From Amycolatopsis orientalis DSM 40040 = KCTC 9412 (GTDB lineage: Bacteria > Actinomycetota > Actinomycetes > Mycobacteriales > Pseudonocardiaceae): DNA of 64,000 nt. The notes below the pieces were generated by a model. It was given only the letters and a program-made list of their open reading frames with translations. It did no database searches and was not told the origin of the DNA. Within the stretch, counting starts at the first letter, position 1, and every line of letters starts with the position of its first letter. The position numbers were made by a program, and so were the translations under genes. Of the stretch, positions 1-10,479 are shown piece by piece. The DNA lies in the NCBI RefSeq assembly GCF_000478275.1, contig NZ_ASJB01000061.1:152024-216023 (forward strand). The letters are read 5' to 3'.

Positions 1-137
1 CCGGCGACGAGGTCCGCGCCACCGCCGAGTGCCTCGGCGGCGATATTGGGCCACAGGCGCGCGTCGTCGGCCGCGAGCGGGCCGTCCGGGCCGTGGAAGC
101 TGAGGGAATCGCCGAACACGAGCAGGCGCGGGGCCAT
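1..137 (-). CDS. octT: SGNH/GDSL acyltransferase, OctT-like (N-terminal part only)
   Basis: Only the first 45 codons are in the window; the gene runs off the left edge. The N-terminus reads MAPRLLVFGDSLSFHGPDG, with the block I nucleophile motif GDSL at residues 9-12 and a following ADDARLWPNIAAEAL segment. It starts 3 bases after the stop of gpgP. In M. tuberculosis the gene in this slot (Rv2418c) is OctT, which octanoylates diglucosylglycerate, an early precursor of methylglucose lipopolysaccharides. The adjacent GpgP acts one step earlier, so the neighbourhood supports the call. Catalytic Asp/His are outside the window, so the assignment rests on the N-terminal motif and synteny. Confidence 0.6.
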   Translation of the reverse strand, partial: MAPRLLVFGDSLSFHGPDGPLAADDARLWPNIAAEALGGGADLVA

Positions 138-140
138 GGG

Positions 141-755
141 TCAGCCGGTGATTCCCGCGTTGTAGGCGGCCAGGCGCCAGTTCCCGTCACGCCGGGTCAG
201 CTCGACCCAGTGGCAGTTCGCGATCCCGCCCAGCGCGGGCCAGGACGGCACCGGCAGACCGAGCAGCTTCGCGGTCAGCGCGATGATCAGGCCGCCGTGC
301 GTGGCCAGGAGCACGGTGTCACCGGCGTCGGCGTTGGGCCGGTCCAGATCCGCGACGACCTCCAGGGCACGTGCGGCGACGTCCACCCGTGATTCGCCGC
401 CGGGCGGCGCCCAGGTGGCGTCGACCCGCCAGTGGGCACGTTCGCCGGGGTAGGCCTCGTCGACCTGCTTGCCGGTGAAACCCTGCCATTCACCGAGGTG
501 GGTTTCCCGAAGGCGCTTGTCGATCCGCAGCGGGACGCCGATGGCCTCCGTGAGCACGGTGGCCGTGTCGGTCGCGCGGCGCAGATCCGAGGCGATCACC
601 AGGTCCGGGGAGAACCGGGCGAGCGCGGGGACGGCGAACCGGGCCTGGTTCCAGCCGACCGGCGTCAACGCGGAGTCCAGATGCCCCTGCATCCGGCCCG
701 CCGCGTTGTAGTCGGTCTCGCCGTGGCGCCAGAGCACCAGCCGCCGCGGACTCAC
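141..755 (-). CDS. gpgP: Histidine phosphatase, probable glucosyl-3-phosphoglycerate phosphatase
   Basis: A 204-residue protein of the histidine phosphatase (phosphoglycerate mutase-like) superfamily. The catalytic LWRHGET motif is at residues 8-14 (phospho-accepting His11), and a second active-site His lies in LLATHGGLI near residue 154. The GTG start overlaps the rsfS stop by four bases (GTGA), implying translational coupling. In mycobacteria the gene between rsfS and octT is GpgP, which dephosphorylates glucosyl-3-phosphoglycerate to glucosylglycerate; the same order here supports that substrate. From sequence alone it could be any broad-specificity member of this family, so family is certain and substrate is inferred. 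Confidence 0.78.
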   Translation of the reverse strand: MSPRRLVLWRHGETDYNAAGRMQGHLDSALTPVGWNQARFAVPALARFSPDLVIASDLRRATDTATVLTEAIGVPLRIDKRLRETHLGEWQGFTGKQVDEAYPGERAHWRVDATWAPPGGESRVDVAARALEVVADLDRPNADAGDTVLLATHGGLIIALTAKLLGLPVPSWPALGGIANCHWVELTRRDGNWRLAAYNAGITG

Positions 756-1171
756 GAGGCGCCTTGCGCGTCGGCGGGGTCCTCCTCGGCTGGGTCACCG
801 TCGGCCGGCACGGCCAGACCGTCGACCTCGATCCGCGGGCAGTCCTTCCAGAGCCGCTCGAGACCGTAGAAGGAGCGCTCCTCCTGGTGCTGGACGTGGA
901 TGACGACGTCGACGTAGTCCAGCAGGACCCAGCGGCCCTCGCGGGCGCCTTCCCGGCGGACCGGCTTGTGCCCGTTGAGGCGCAGCTGCTCCTCGACGTT
1001 GTCGACGATCGCGCCGACCTGGCGCTCGTTGGGCGCGGACGCGATGACGAAGGCGTCGGTGATCACCAGCTGGTCGGACACGTCCAGCACGACCACGTCG
1101 CTCGCCTTCTTGTCCGCCGCCGCATGGGCGGCCGCTACGGCCAGCTCTCGTGCCTCGGACGTGGCTGTCAC
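752..1171 (-). CDS. rsfS: Ribosomal silencing factor RsfS
   Basis: A 139-residue RsfS/Iojap/DUF143 protein, which binds ribosomal protein uL14 and blocks subunit joining during starvation. Recognisable family segments are DVVVLDVSDQLVITDAFVIA, ERQVGAIVDNVEEQL and WVLLDYVDVVIHVQ. The GTG start at 1171 is chosen because AGGAG (complement of 1176-1180) precedes it at suitable spacing and the length matches the family. A longer reading to 1282 adds residues unlike the family. It is downstream of nadD and overlaps gpgP, the standard actinobacterial arrangement. The C-terminus is acidic and about a dozen residues longer than I expect. Confidence 0.9.
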   Translation of the reverse strand: MTATSEARELAVAAAHAAADKKASDVVVLDVSDQLVITDAFVIASAPNERQVGAIVDNVEEQLRLNGHKPVRREGAREGRWVLLDYVDVVIHVQHQEERSFYGLERLWKDCPRIEVDGLAVPADGDPAEEDPADAQGAS

Positions 1172-1226
1172 AGTTCTCCTCAAACAGATGGCTTTACTCG
1201 CGGGTGCGCCCGACGAGGGTACCCGG

Positions 1227-1826
1227 TCACGCTCCCCGGTCTTTGCGATAGAGGTCCTTTTTGGCGATGTAGCGCACCACACCGTCGGGGACGAGGTACC
1301 AGACGGGTTCCCCGCCCTCGACCCGTTCGCGGCAGGCGGTGGACGAGATCGCCATCGCGGTCACCTCGACCAGGCTCACCTTCCCGCTCGGCAGATGCTG
1401 CGAATTGAGCCGGTAACCCGGCCTGGTGACGCCGATGAAATGCGCCAGATCGAACAGCTCGTCGGCGTTGCGCCAGGTGAGGATCTGTTCGAGCGCGTCC
1501 GCGCCGGTGATGAAGAACAGCTGGTCGTCGGGATATTCCGCGCGCAGGTCGCGCAGGGTGTCGACGGTGTAGGTCTGCCCGACGCGATCGATGTCGACGC
1601 GGCTGACCGAGAAGACGGGGTTGGACGCCGTCGCGATCACGGTCATCAGGTACCGGTCCTCGGCCCGGGTGACCACCCGGTCGGACTTCTGCCACGGCTG
1701 ACCGGTGGGCACGAAGATGACCTCGTCGAGCGCGAACCGGGACTGAACCTCGCTGGCCGCGACGAGGTGCCCGTGGTGCACGGGGTCGAAGGTGCCGCCC
1801 ATGACCCCGATCCGGCGTGGTGACAT
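1227..1826 (-). CDS. nadD: Nicotinate-nucleotide adenylyltransferase
   Basis: A 199-residue nucleotidyltransferase that makes deamido-NAD from nicotinate mononucleotide and ATP, the penultimate step of NAD synthesis. The (H/T)xGH-type ATP-binding motif GGTFDPVHHGH is at residues 10-20, FVPTGQPWQK follows near 45, and the C-terminal ISSTACRERV corresponds to the family ISSTxxR motif. ATG at 1826 puts the motif at the normal distance from the N-terminus. It leads the nadD-rsfS-gpgP-octT run and is divergent from the helicase gene. The 55-base gap to rsfS suggests cotranscription. Confidence 0.93.
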   Translation of the reverse strand: MSPRRIGVMGGTFDPVHHGHLVAASEVQSRFALDEVIFVPTGQPWQKSDRVVTRAEDRYLMTVIATASNPVFSVSRVDIDRVGQTYTVDTLRDLRAEYPDDQLFFITGADALEQILTWRNADELFDLAHFIGVTRPGYRLNSQHLPSGKVSLVEVTAMAISSTACRERVEGGEPVWYLVPDGVVRYIAKKDLYRKDRGA

Positions 1827-1888
1827 GGGTCGTGAGCCTATACACCGCCACCGGCTCCCCGCTCGGGTCGCCGGACCCACCGACGAGT

Positions 1889-1904
1889 GGTGATCTAGGT
1901 CACA
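1889..1904. promoter_or_regulatory. CRP/GlxR-like palindrome in the nadD-recQ divergent spacer
   Basis: The sequence GGTGATCTAGGTCACA matches the actinobacterial CRP consensus TGTGA-N6-TCACA at nine of ten defined positions. It lies 63 bases upstream of the nadD start and about 140 bases upstream of the helicase start. A further short inverted repeat, CCGTTC-N7-GAACGG, follows at 1912-1930. Site identity is inferred from the consensus only. Confidence 0.45.
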
Positions 1905-2042
1905 TTGCAGTCCGTTCCATGGATGAACGGTCCGTTGTGAAGCCAAGTTGGGCGCGAAGCGCCTCCGTTGAGGGTGGCGGCGGGGGCATGGATGGACACG
2001 CCGATCGCGCCTTCGTCGGTGGCATGGGGTAGAGGTGGGGAC

Positions 2043-4148
2043 GTGGACACATCGACTCTCCGGGAACGCGCCGAGACCCTCCTCCGGGCATTGGCGGGCG
2101 ATGGCGCCCGGCTGCGCGACGACCAGTGGACGGCCATCGAGGCGCTGGTCGCCCACCGCCGTCGCGCCCTCGTCGTGCAGCGCACCGGATGGGGGAAATC
2201 GGCGGTGTACTTCCTGGCCACCGCTCTGCTGCGGGAACGCGGCGACGGCCCGACGGTGATCATCTCGCCGCTGCTCGCGCTGATGCGCAACCAGATCTCC
2301 GCGGCGGCGCGGGCGGGTATCCACGCCGCGACGATGAACTCCGCGAACCCACAGGAATGGGACCAGGTGCAGGCCGCGATCGCGGCGGGCGAGGTCGACG
2401 TCCTCCTGGTCAGCCCGGAACGGCTCAACAACCCCGACTTCCGCGACACCGTCCTGCCGAAACTGACCGCGAGCGCCGGTCTGCTCGTGGTCGACGAGGC
2501 GCACTGCATCTCGGACTGGGGCCACGACTTCCGGCCGGACTACCGGCGGCTGCGGACGCTGCTGAAGGATCTGCCCGAGGGCGTGCCGGTGCTCGCCACC
2601 ACCGCGACCGCGAACGACCGGGTGGCCACCGATGTCGCCGAACAGCTGGGCATCGGCAACGGCGGCGGCACCCTCGTCCTCCGCGGCCCCCTGGACCGCG
2701 AAAGCCTCCACCTGTCGGTGGCCAAGCTGCCGACCTCGCAGGCCCGGCTCGCCTGGCTGGCCGAACACCTGGAGGAACTGCCGGGGTCCGGGATCATCTA
2801 CACGCTCACCGTCGCGGCCGCGCACGACGTCGCGGGTTTGCTGACCGAGCGCGGATACCCGGTCGCCGCCTACACCGGGAAGACCGATCCGGCGGACCGG
2901 CAGGCGGCCGAAGACGATCTGCTGAACAACAACGTCAAGGCGCTGGTGGCCACCTCGGCCCTGGGCATGGGCTTCGACAAGCCGGATCTGGGTTTCGTCG
3001 TCCACCTCGGCGCCCCGTCCTCGCCGATCGCGTACTACCAGCAGGTCGGCCGTGCCGGACGTGGCGTCGACCGCGCCGAAGTGATCCTGCTGCCCGGTCA
3101 CGAGGACAAGGACATCTGGGCGTACTTCGGCTCGCTGGCGTTCCCGGACGAACTGCGGGTGACCCAGGTACTCAACGCGCTGGCGTACGCGGACCGTCCA
3201 CTGTCGACACCCGCGCTCGAACCGTACGTCGAGTTGTCCCGGTCCCGGCTGGAGATGGTCCTCAAGGTGCTGGACGTCGACGGCGCCGTACGCCGGGTGA
3301 AGGGCGGCTGGGAAGGCACCGGCGAAGAGTGGACCTACGACAGGGAGCGCTACGCCCGGGTGAGCGCGGCGCGGACCAATGAACAGAACGCGATGCTCGC
3401 CTATCTCGAAACCACCGGCTGCCGGATGGAATATCTGCGAAAGCAGCTGGACGACCCCGAAGCGACACCCTGCGGACGCTGTGACAACTGCACCGGGAAG
3501 CATTGGGACACCACGGTTTCCGAGGACGTCGTCGACGCCACCCGGCAACGTCTGCGCCGTCCCGGGGTCGAGGTCGCGCCCCGGAAGATGTGGCCGACCG
3601 GGATGGCGGGGCTGGAAGTCCCGCTCGCCGGACGGCTGCCGGCGGGTGAGCAGGCGGAAACCGGCCAGGTCGTCGGCCGGGTGACCGACGTCGGGTGGGG
3701 TACGCGGCTGCGCGAACTCGTCGGCCCGTCGGCTACCGACGTGGAGCTTCCCGATCCGGTCTTCCATGCCTGTATCGAGGTTCTCAAGGGCTGGCAGTGG
3801 GCGGAACGCCCGGTCGCGGTGGTGGAGATCCCGTCGGCCACCCGTCCCCGGCTGGTCCACAGTCTGGCGACGAAGCTGGCCTCGATCGGACGGCTGGAGT
3901 ATCTCGGCACCCTCGCTTCGGCGGGGCCGCCCCCGCGTCAGGCGAACAGCGCGCAGCGGCTGGCCGATCTGTGGAAGCGGCTCAGCCTTCCCGACGACCT
4001 CGCGGCCGGGGTCGCCGCGGCCGAGGGCCCGATCCTATTGGTCGACGATCTGATCGACACCGGCTGGACCATGACACTGTCGGCGCGCCTGCTGCGTCAG
4101 GCCGGGGCCCGCGCCGTTCTGCCGTTCGCTCTCGCCAGCACTTCGTGA
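2043..4148 (+). CDS. RecQ-family DNA helicase with C-terminal phosphoribosyltransferase-like domain
   Basis: A 701-residue ATP-dependent 3'-5' DNA helicase. Motif I RTGWGKS is at residues 47-53, the Walker B box DEAH at 151-154 within DEAHCISDWGHDFRPDYRRL, and motif VI QQVGRAGRGVDRAE near 335. Zinc-binding cysteines C460, C477, C480 and C483 mark the RecQ-Ct region. A winged-helix/HRDC module is not evident. Instead the last ~120 residues end in ILLVDDLIDTGWTMT (near 664-678), a PRPP-loop motif of type I phosphoribosyltransferases such as ComF. GTG 2043 is chosen because AGAGGTGGGG precedes it; an in-frame start at 1968 lacks this. The role of the PRTase module (DNA-end or nucleotide sensing) is unknown to me. 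Confidence 0.88.
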   Translation: MDTSTLRERAETLLRALAGDGARLRDDQWTAIEALVAHRRRALVVQRTGWGKSAVYFLATALLRERGDGPTVIISPLLALMRNQISAAARAGIHAATMNSANPQEWDQVQAAIAAGEVDVLLVSPERLNNPDFRDTVLPKLTASAGLLVVDEAHCISDWGHDFRPDYRRLRTLLKDLPEGVPVLATTATANDRVATDVAEQLGIGNGGGTLVLRGPLDRESLHLSVAKLPTSQARLAWLAEHLEELPGSGIIYTLTVAAAHDVAGLLTERGYPVAAYTGKTDPADRQAAEDDLLNNNVKALVATSALGMGFDKPDLGFVVHLGAPSSPIAYYQQVGRAGRGVDRAEVILLPGHEDKDIWAYFGSLAFPDELRVTQVLNALAYADRPLSTPALEPYVELSRSRLEMVLKVLDVDGAVRRVKGGWEGTGEEWTYDRERYARVSAARTNEQNAMLAYLETTGCRMEYLRKQLDDPEATPCGRCDNCTGKHWDTTVSEDVVDATRQRLRRPGVEVAPRKMWPTGMAGLEVPLAGRLPAGEQAETGQVVGRVTDVGWGTRLRELVGPSATDVELPDPVFHACIEVLKGWQWAERPVAVVEIPSATRPRLVHSLATKLASIGRLEYLGTLASAGPPPRQANSAQRLADLWKRLSLPDDLAAGVAAAEGPILLVDDLIDTGWTMTLSARLLRQAGARAVLPFALASTS

Positions 4149-4251
4149 CTCAGGAACGCTGACCCGGTACCGATCCCGGCATACGACAGGTTCTTTCCCC
4201 AACGAGAACTTTCTGGCAAGGTTCCGCCCACGCGCGAGTACGGAGGTGCCG

Positions 4252-5538
4252 ATGGCGGACTCAACGACGGAACGGCTCGGACACCGGCTCCCGGTACGCA
4301 AGCTGTTCGCCGCCAGTGTCGGGAACGCGCTGGAGTGGTTCGACTGGACCATCTACGCCACTTTCAGCATCTACTTCGCGAGTGAGTTCTTCCCGAAGGG
4401 CAACGAAGCCCTCGCGTTGATCAACACCTTCGCCACGTACGCGCTGGCGTTCTTCTTCCGGCCGCTGGGCGGGATGCTGCTCGGCCGCTTCGCCGACGTC
4501 AAGGGCCGCAAGCCCGCGATGCTCCTGACCATCGTGCTGATGGCGGGTGGTTCGGTGGCCATCGGCCTCCTGCCGACCTTCGCCCAGGTCGGCTGGCTGG
4601 CGCCGATCCTGTTGCTGCTGGCCAGGGTGGCGCAGGGACTGTCGCTCGGTGGCGAGGTCTCCAACGCTTCGGCGTACTTGGGCGAGATCGCGCCGCCGTC
4701 CCGGCGAGGGCGGTATTCCGCCTTCTTCTACATCTCCACCGGTTCGGCCGTCCTGCTCGCCTCGGTCCTCGGGTTCGTACTCGCGCGGACGATGTCCAAA
4801 GCGGACTTGACGGCGTACGGCTGGCGGATCCCGTTCCTGCTCGGCGGTGTTCTCGGCATCGTCGGCCTGTGGCTGCGGCGCAGTCTCGCCGAAACCGAGA
4901 TCTTCGAAGAGCGGAAGTCGACGGCACCCCGCGTCGAGCGGCCGCTGCGCACCACCCTTCGCGAACACCCCCGCGCCGTCGTGCAGCTCGTGGGTTTCTC
5001 GATGCTCTCGACCCTTTGCTACTACACCTTCTTCAGTGCCTTGACCTCGTTCGCGGTCAAGACCCGCAAGGCCGACGATGTCGACGTCTTCCTCGCCCTC
5101 TCGATCGCGACGGCGTTGTTCGTCGCCCTGCAATATCCGATGGGTGCCCTGTCGGATCGCTTCGGCCGCAAGCCCCAGCTGCTCGTCTGGGCCGCGGCGA
5201 CCGCGATCCTCATCGTTCCCCTGTCCACTTTGGTCCGGCCGGGGTTACCGGGGCTGCTGGTCGTGTTCTGTGTGGGGCTCTGCCTGTACACCGCGATGAC
5301 GTCGATCGCGCCCGCGATCATGAGTGAGCTGTTCCCCACCGAACTGCGCGGCCTGGGCATCGGTGCCTGGTACAACCTGACCGTCGCGTTGTTCGGCGGC
5401 ACCGCTCCCCTGGTCCTCACCGCGCTGTCGGACGCCGGGCTGTCGACGCTGTTCTTCTGGTACGTGGCTGCCGGAGCGGCGATCGCGTTCTTCGTCATCC
5501 GGACCCTGCCGGAGACCAAAGGCAGCGACCTGCGCTGA
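4252..5538 (+). CDS. MFS transporter, metabolite:H+ symporter (MHS) type
   Basis: A 428-residue, 12-helix major facilitator permease. The opening GNALEWFDWTIYATFSIYF and the loop 2-3 signature GRFADVKGRKPAM are typical of the MHS family (proline/betaine, shikimate, alpha-ketoglutarate, citrate symporters). A second copy of the signature, DRFGRKPQ, lies in the loop between helices 8 and 9, as expected for MFS pseudo-symmetry. ATG 4252 is preceded by GGAGG five bases upstream. It follows the helicase gene by 103 bases and precedes argS by 72 bases on the same strand. The substrate cannot be read from the sequence; an organic acid or compatible solute is the usual class. Confidence 0.85.
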   Translation: MADSTTERLGHRLPVRKLFAASVGNALEWFDWTIYATFSIYFASEFFPKGNEALALINTFATYALAFFFRPLGGMLLGRFADVKGRKPAMLLTIVLMAGGSVAIGLLPTFAQVGWLAPILLLLARVAQGLSLGGEVSNASAYLGEIAPPSRRGRYSAFFYISTGSAVLLASVLGFVLARTMSKADLTAYGWRIPFLLGGVLGIVGLWLRRSLAETEIFEERKSTAPRVERPLRTTLREHPRAVVQLVGFSMLSTLCYYTFFSALTSFAVKTRKADDVDVFLALSIATALFVALQYPMGALSDRFGRKPQLLVWAAATAILIVPLSTLVRPGLPGLLVVFCVGLCLYTAMTSIAPAIMSELFPTELRGLGIGAWYNLTVALFGGTAPLVLTALSDAGLSTLFFWYVAAGAAIAFFVIRTLPETKGSDLR

Positions 5539-5610
5539 AAACTCCGTCGCCGACGGCGGAGCCAGGTGGTTACCCTCGCGCTTCCACGACAAGCGCGAAG
5601 GAGGGGCACC

Positions 5611-7329
<1,719 letters not shown>

Positions 7330-7335
<6 letters not shown>

Positions 7336-8604
7336 GTCGCCGTGGTCGCTGAAGACCTTGCGCTTCAACGGGGGAACGGCCTGGAAGAAACGGAACATCC
7401 CGCGCGCCATGGTGCGGCCCGCCCGGTTCTCCGACACGAACTGGCGCGCGCTGCGCTCCGAGTCCCGCACCGCCGCGAAACCGTAGTCCCGCATCCGCTG
7501 CTCGTAGTCGGCGACCGCGGCGCGCACGGCACCGGTCCGCTGCGCGGCGACGAGGTTGCGGCACAGCAGTTGCGCGTCGCGGAGCGCGGTGTTCGCACCG
7601 ATGCCGCGGAACGGCGTCATGCTGTGGATCGCGTCCCCGAGCAGGGTGATGTTGCTCGTCGGCCACGGCGCGACGGGTTTCGACGTGAAGATCGGCAGCC
7701 GGGACACCGTGCCCGCGGGTGAACCGGCGACCAGTTCCTTGAACGCGGGATCCCAGCCGTCGATCAGGTCCAGTACGAGAGACCGCAGCGCTTCACCGTC
7801 CCTTGAGGACAGGTCGGCCGGATAGCGCCGGTCGTCCGCCGCGAACGCCCACATGACGTAACTCGCGGTGTTGTCGAACAGGACGGGGTCGTACCCGGCG
7901 GTCTCGTCGTTGACCGACACGGCGCCGCTCAACTCGTGCGGTGCGCTGAACAGTCCCGCGCCGGTCCGGGGCATCACCATGGCCGGGCCGTCGGTGAGCC
8001 GCGCGGGCAAGCGCTTGCGCGCCTCCTCGGTCAGCGGATGCTTGCCCGCGATCGCGATGATCCCGGTGTCGACGCGGGTGGCTTCGGGCAGGAACTGCTT
8101 GCGCACCCGCGAATTGGCCCCGTCGGCACCGATGACGAGGTCGGCCTCGACGGTGCTCCCGTCGGCGAACTCGCAGACGACCACGTCGCCCTCGCGGCGG
8201 TACCCGACGAATTCCTTGTCGTGCCGCAGGACTCCGTCGAGTCCGTCGGACAGCACCTGGTGCAGGCTGATCCGGCTGACCGAATGGTGGCTCGACGCGG
8301 GGTCCGGGCTCCAGGTCAGCTCACTGTCGATCACCATCAGCTCGTTCAGCCGCTCGGTCAGGAACGTGAACGCCCCGTTCGTCGTGCCGGTGGTCGCCAG
8401 GAACCGTTCCCAGAGCCCGGAGGGCAGGCATTCGCGCAGCGCGGCCGAGCCGTGCGGGTTGATGTGGACGCGATAGCCCTGCAGCCGTTCGGTGCGGGTG
8501 CGGCTGCGCTCGTAGACGGACACGTCGATCCCCGCCTTGCGCAGCCCTTGCGCCAGGCAGAGCCCGCCCGTTCCGCCGCCGATGATCGCGATTCTCGTGG
8601 TCAT
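7330..8604 (-). CDS. FAD-dependent aromatic monooxygenase (PHBH/TetX group)
   Basis: A 424-residue single-component flavin hydroxylase. The dinucleotide-binding motif GGGTGGLCLAQGLRKAG is at residues 9-25, the DG motif VIGADGANSRVR lies near 155-170, and the second FAD motif GDAIHSMTPFRGIGAN is near 310. These three are the signature of class A monooxygenases that hydroxylate aromatic or antibiotic substrates using NAD(P)H. It is divergent from a TetR gene, with a compact 89-base spacer carrying a repeated motif, so it is probably induced by its substrate through that repressor. The SD-like GAGAGGAG precedes ATG 8604. Substrate unknown; detoxification of an aromatic compound is a reasonable guess. 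Confidence 0.85.
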
Positions 8605-8630
8605 TCGCTCTCCTCTCTCCGCGACCCACT

Positions 8631-8663
8631 ATCAACCAAACGGATAATAAAGTCAACCAGACG
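8631..8663. promoter_or_regulatory. Candidate TetR operator: direct repeats between divergent genes
   Basis: ATCAACCAAACG (8631-8642) and GTCAACCAGACG (8652-8663) are identical at 10 of 12 positions and spaced 21 bases apart, two helical turns. CAAACG (8637-8642) also forms an inverted pair with CGTTTG (8662-8667). The AT-rich core between them is the likely promoter region. Operator function is inferred from position and symmetry. Confidence 0.5.
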
Positions 8664-8693
8664 TTTGAAAGAGTCAGCGACTAAGGTGAACGC

Positions 8694-9329
8694 ATGTCCG
8701 ACGCCGCTCCGCGCAGTCCCCGTCGCGCTCCTGTCGAGCGCCAGCGCGATCCCGAACGCACCAAAGCGCTACTGCTGGAGGCGGCGAAGGCCGAGTTCGG
8801 AGCGAAGGGCTACGCCGCCGCGCGCGTCAGCGAGATCGCCGCGAAGGCAGGCGTGAACAAGCAGCTGATCTCGTATTACTTCGGCGGCAAGGAAGGGCTG
8901 TACAACGCGCTGACCGCGACGATGTACGACGACTACGTCGCGGCCTCCGAGCACGACAAACCGTTCGCGGAGGTCGTCCGGTTCTTCGTCCAGTCGGGGA
9001 TCCGGGACCACGATCTCGCCAAGCTGTTCCTCTGGGAGAACCTGACCGACGGCGCCCCCGACGCGATCGGCGTCGAAGGACAGCGGGACTTCCTCCAGCG
9101 ACAGGTGGAGTACGTCCGGGCGCGCCAGGCCGCGGGCGATTTCCCGGAGGGCCTCGACCCGGCGTTTCTGCTGGTGATCTTCATGGCCGCGTCCAGCGCG
9201 GCCTTGGCGCTCCCCCGCGTCGTGCGCGCGGTCTCAGGCCAGGACCCGAACTCGGCCGAGTTCGCCGACGCCTATGGTGACCAGCTCGCGCTGCTCATCG
9301 GGCACCTCGCCGATCCGAAGAAGCGATAG
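8694..9329 (+). CDS. TetR/AcrR-family transcriptional regulator
   Basis: A 211-residue repressor-type protein. After a basic 20-residue leader, the helix-turn-helix occupies roughly residues 25-70, with ARVSEIAAKAGVNKQLISYY as the recognition region and FGGKEGLYNAL following, which is diagnostic of the family. The ligand-binding half is helical and not conserved enough to name a ligand. AAGGTGAA precedes ATG 8694. It is transcribed divergently from the flavin monooxygenase and most likely represses that gene and itself. Confidence 0.9.
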   Translation: MSDAAPRSPRRAPVERQRDPERTKALLLEAAKAEFGAKGYAAARVSEIAAKAGVNKQLISYYFGGKEGLYNALTATMYDDYVAASEHDKPFAEVVRFFVQSGIRDHDLAKLFLWENLTDGAPDAIGVEGQRDFLQRQVEYVRARQAAGDFPEGLDPAFLLVIFMAASSAALALPRVVRAVSGQDPNSAEFADAYGDQLALLIGHLADPKKR

Positions 9330-9345
9330 CAAAGGTCCCTTGCTA
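9327..9345. terminator. Hairpin between convergent tetR and proB
   Basis: TAGCAA (9327-9332) pairs with TTGCTA (9340-9345), and the stem extends by GG/CC around one bulged A. It begins on the last base pairs of the tetR stop codon. The AAAGGTCC core resembles the much longer palindrome at 21911-21963, so this may be a short member of that repeat family. Confidence 0.5.
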
Positions 9346-9369
9346 CCGCCTCGACGGAGGCTCGGGTGC

Positions 9370-10479
9370 TTAGCGGCTGAGGGGGACGAGGTCGTCGGCG
9401 TGGACGACCTCGCGCCGCTGCTCGGCGGGCAGGTCGTGAGTGGAGCGGCCGATGAGTTCGGGCAGTTCGCCCGCGTCGAAGGCGACGACACCCCGCGCCA
9501 CGGTGCGCTGCCGCAGATCCACCAGGTCGACGACGTCGCCCGCCTGGAAGTCACCGTCGACGCCGGTGATCCCGGCGGCCAGCAGGGAGCGGCGGCGCCG
9601 GACGACGGCCGTGACCGCACCGTCGTCGAGGTGCAGTTTCCCGGACGCGCCCGCGGCGTAGCCCAGCCAGAACCGGCGGGCCGACAGCCGGGAATCCGCG
9701 GCGGCGAAGGCCGTGCCGACCTCGGCGGTGGTGAGGGCGCGCGCGGCCTCGGACGCGGCGGCGAGCAGAACCGGGATGCCGGCACCGGCGGCGGTACGGG
9801 CCGCGGCGAGCTTCGAGACCATGCCGCCGGTACCGAGCCCGGAACTCGACATGCCGACGGTGATCCCGTCCACATCGGACTCGTCCGCGACTTCGGCGAT
9901 CTTGCGGGTCGCGCCGTCACGGGGATCCCCGTCGTACAGACCGTCCACATCGGACAACAGGATGAGCCCGTCGGCGCCGACCAGGTGCGCCACGAGGGCG
10001 GCGAGCCGGTCGTTGTCGCCGAAGCGGATCTCTTCGGTGGCCACGGTGTCGTTCTCGTTGACCACGGGGACCGCGCCGAGGGCCAGCAGGCGGGTGAACG
10101 TGTTCTGCGCGTTGCGGTAATGCGAGCGTCGGACGACGTCGTCCGACGTCAGCAGAACCTGGCCCACCGTCAGGGAAAACCGGCCGAACGACTCGGCGTA
10201 GGCGTGGGCCAGCGCGAGTTGCCCAACGCTGGCGGCGGCCTGCTGGGTGGCGAGGTCGCGCGGTCGTTTGCCGAGGGAGAGCGGCGCGAGTCCCGCGCCG
10301 ATCGCCCCCGAGGACACCAGCACGATCTGGGTGCCGCGGGAGACCCGGTCGGCGATCGCGTCGACCAGCGCGTCCAGCCTGGTCACGTCGAGGCCGTCAC
10401 CGGCGGTGGTCAGCGCGGAGGAACCGACCTTGACGACCACCCGTTTCGCGGAGGCGAGTGCCTCACGGGTCGAACTCAC
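9370..10479 (-). CDS. proB: Glutamate 5-kinase
   Basis: A 369-residue enzyme that phosphorylates glutamate as the first step of proline synthesis. The amino-acid-kinase domain is visible as RVVVKVGSSAL (residues 13-23), IVLVSSGAIGAG (52-63) and NENDTVATEEIRFGDND (near 140-156). The C-terminal ~75 residues form a PUA domain typical of full-length ProB. The GTG start overlaps the obg stop by four bases (GTGA), so the two are translationally coupled, as in other actinobacteria. No proA follows within the window. Confidence 0.95.
   Translation of the reverse strand: MSSTREALASAKRVVVKVGSSALTTAGDGLDVTRLDALVDAIADRVSRGTQIVLVSSGAIGAGLAPLSLGKRPRDLATQQAAASVGQLALAHAYAESFGRFSLTVGQVLLTSDDVVRRSHYRNAQNTFTRLLALGAVPVVNENDTVATEEIRFGDNDRLAALVAHLVGADGLILLSDVDGLYDGDPRDGATRKIAEVADESDVDGITVGMSSSGLGTGGMVSKLAAARTAAGAGIPVLLAAASEAARALTTAEVGTAFAAADSRLSARRFWLGYAAGASGKLHLDDGAVTAVVRRRRSLLAAGITGVDGDFQAGDVVDLVDLRQRTVARGVVAFDAGELPELIGRSTHDLPAEQRREVVHADDLVPLSR

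Noticed and set aside
4190..4209. GTTCT-N10-AGAAC inverted repeat between the helicase and MHS transporter genes
   Set aside because: Five-base arms are too short to distinguish from chance without conservation.
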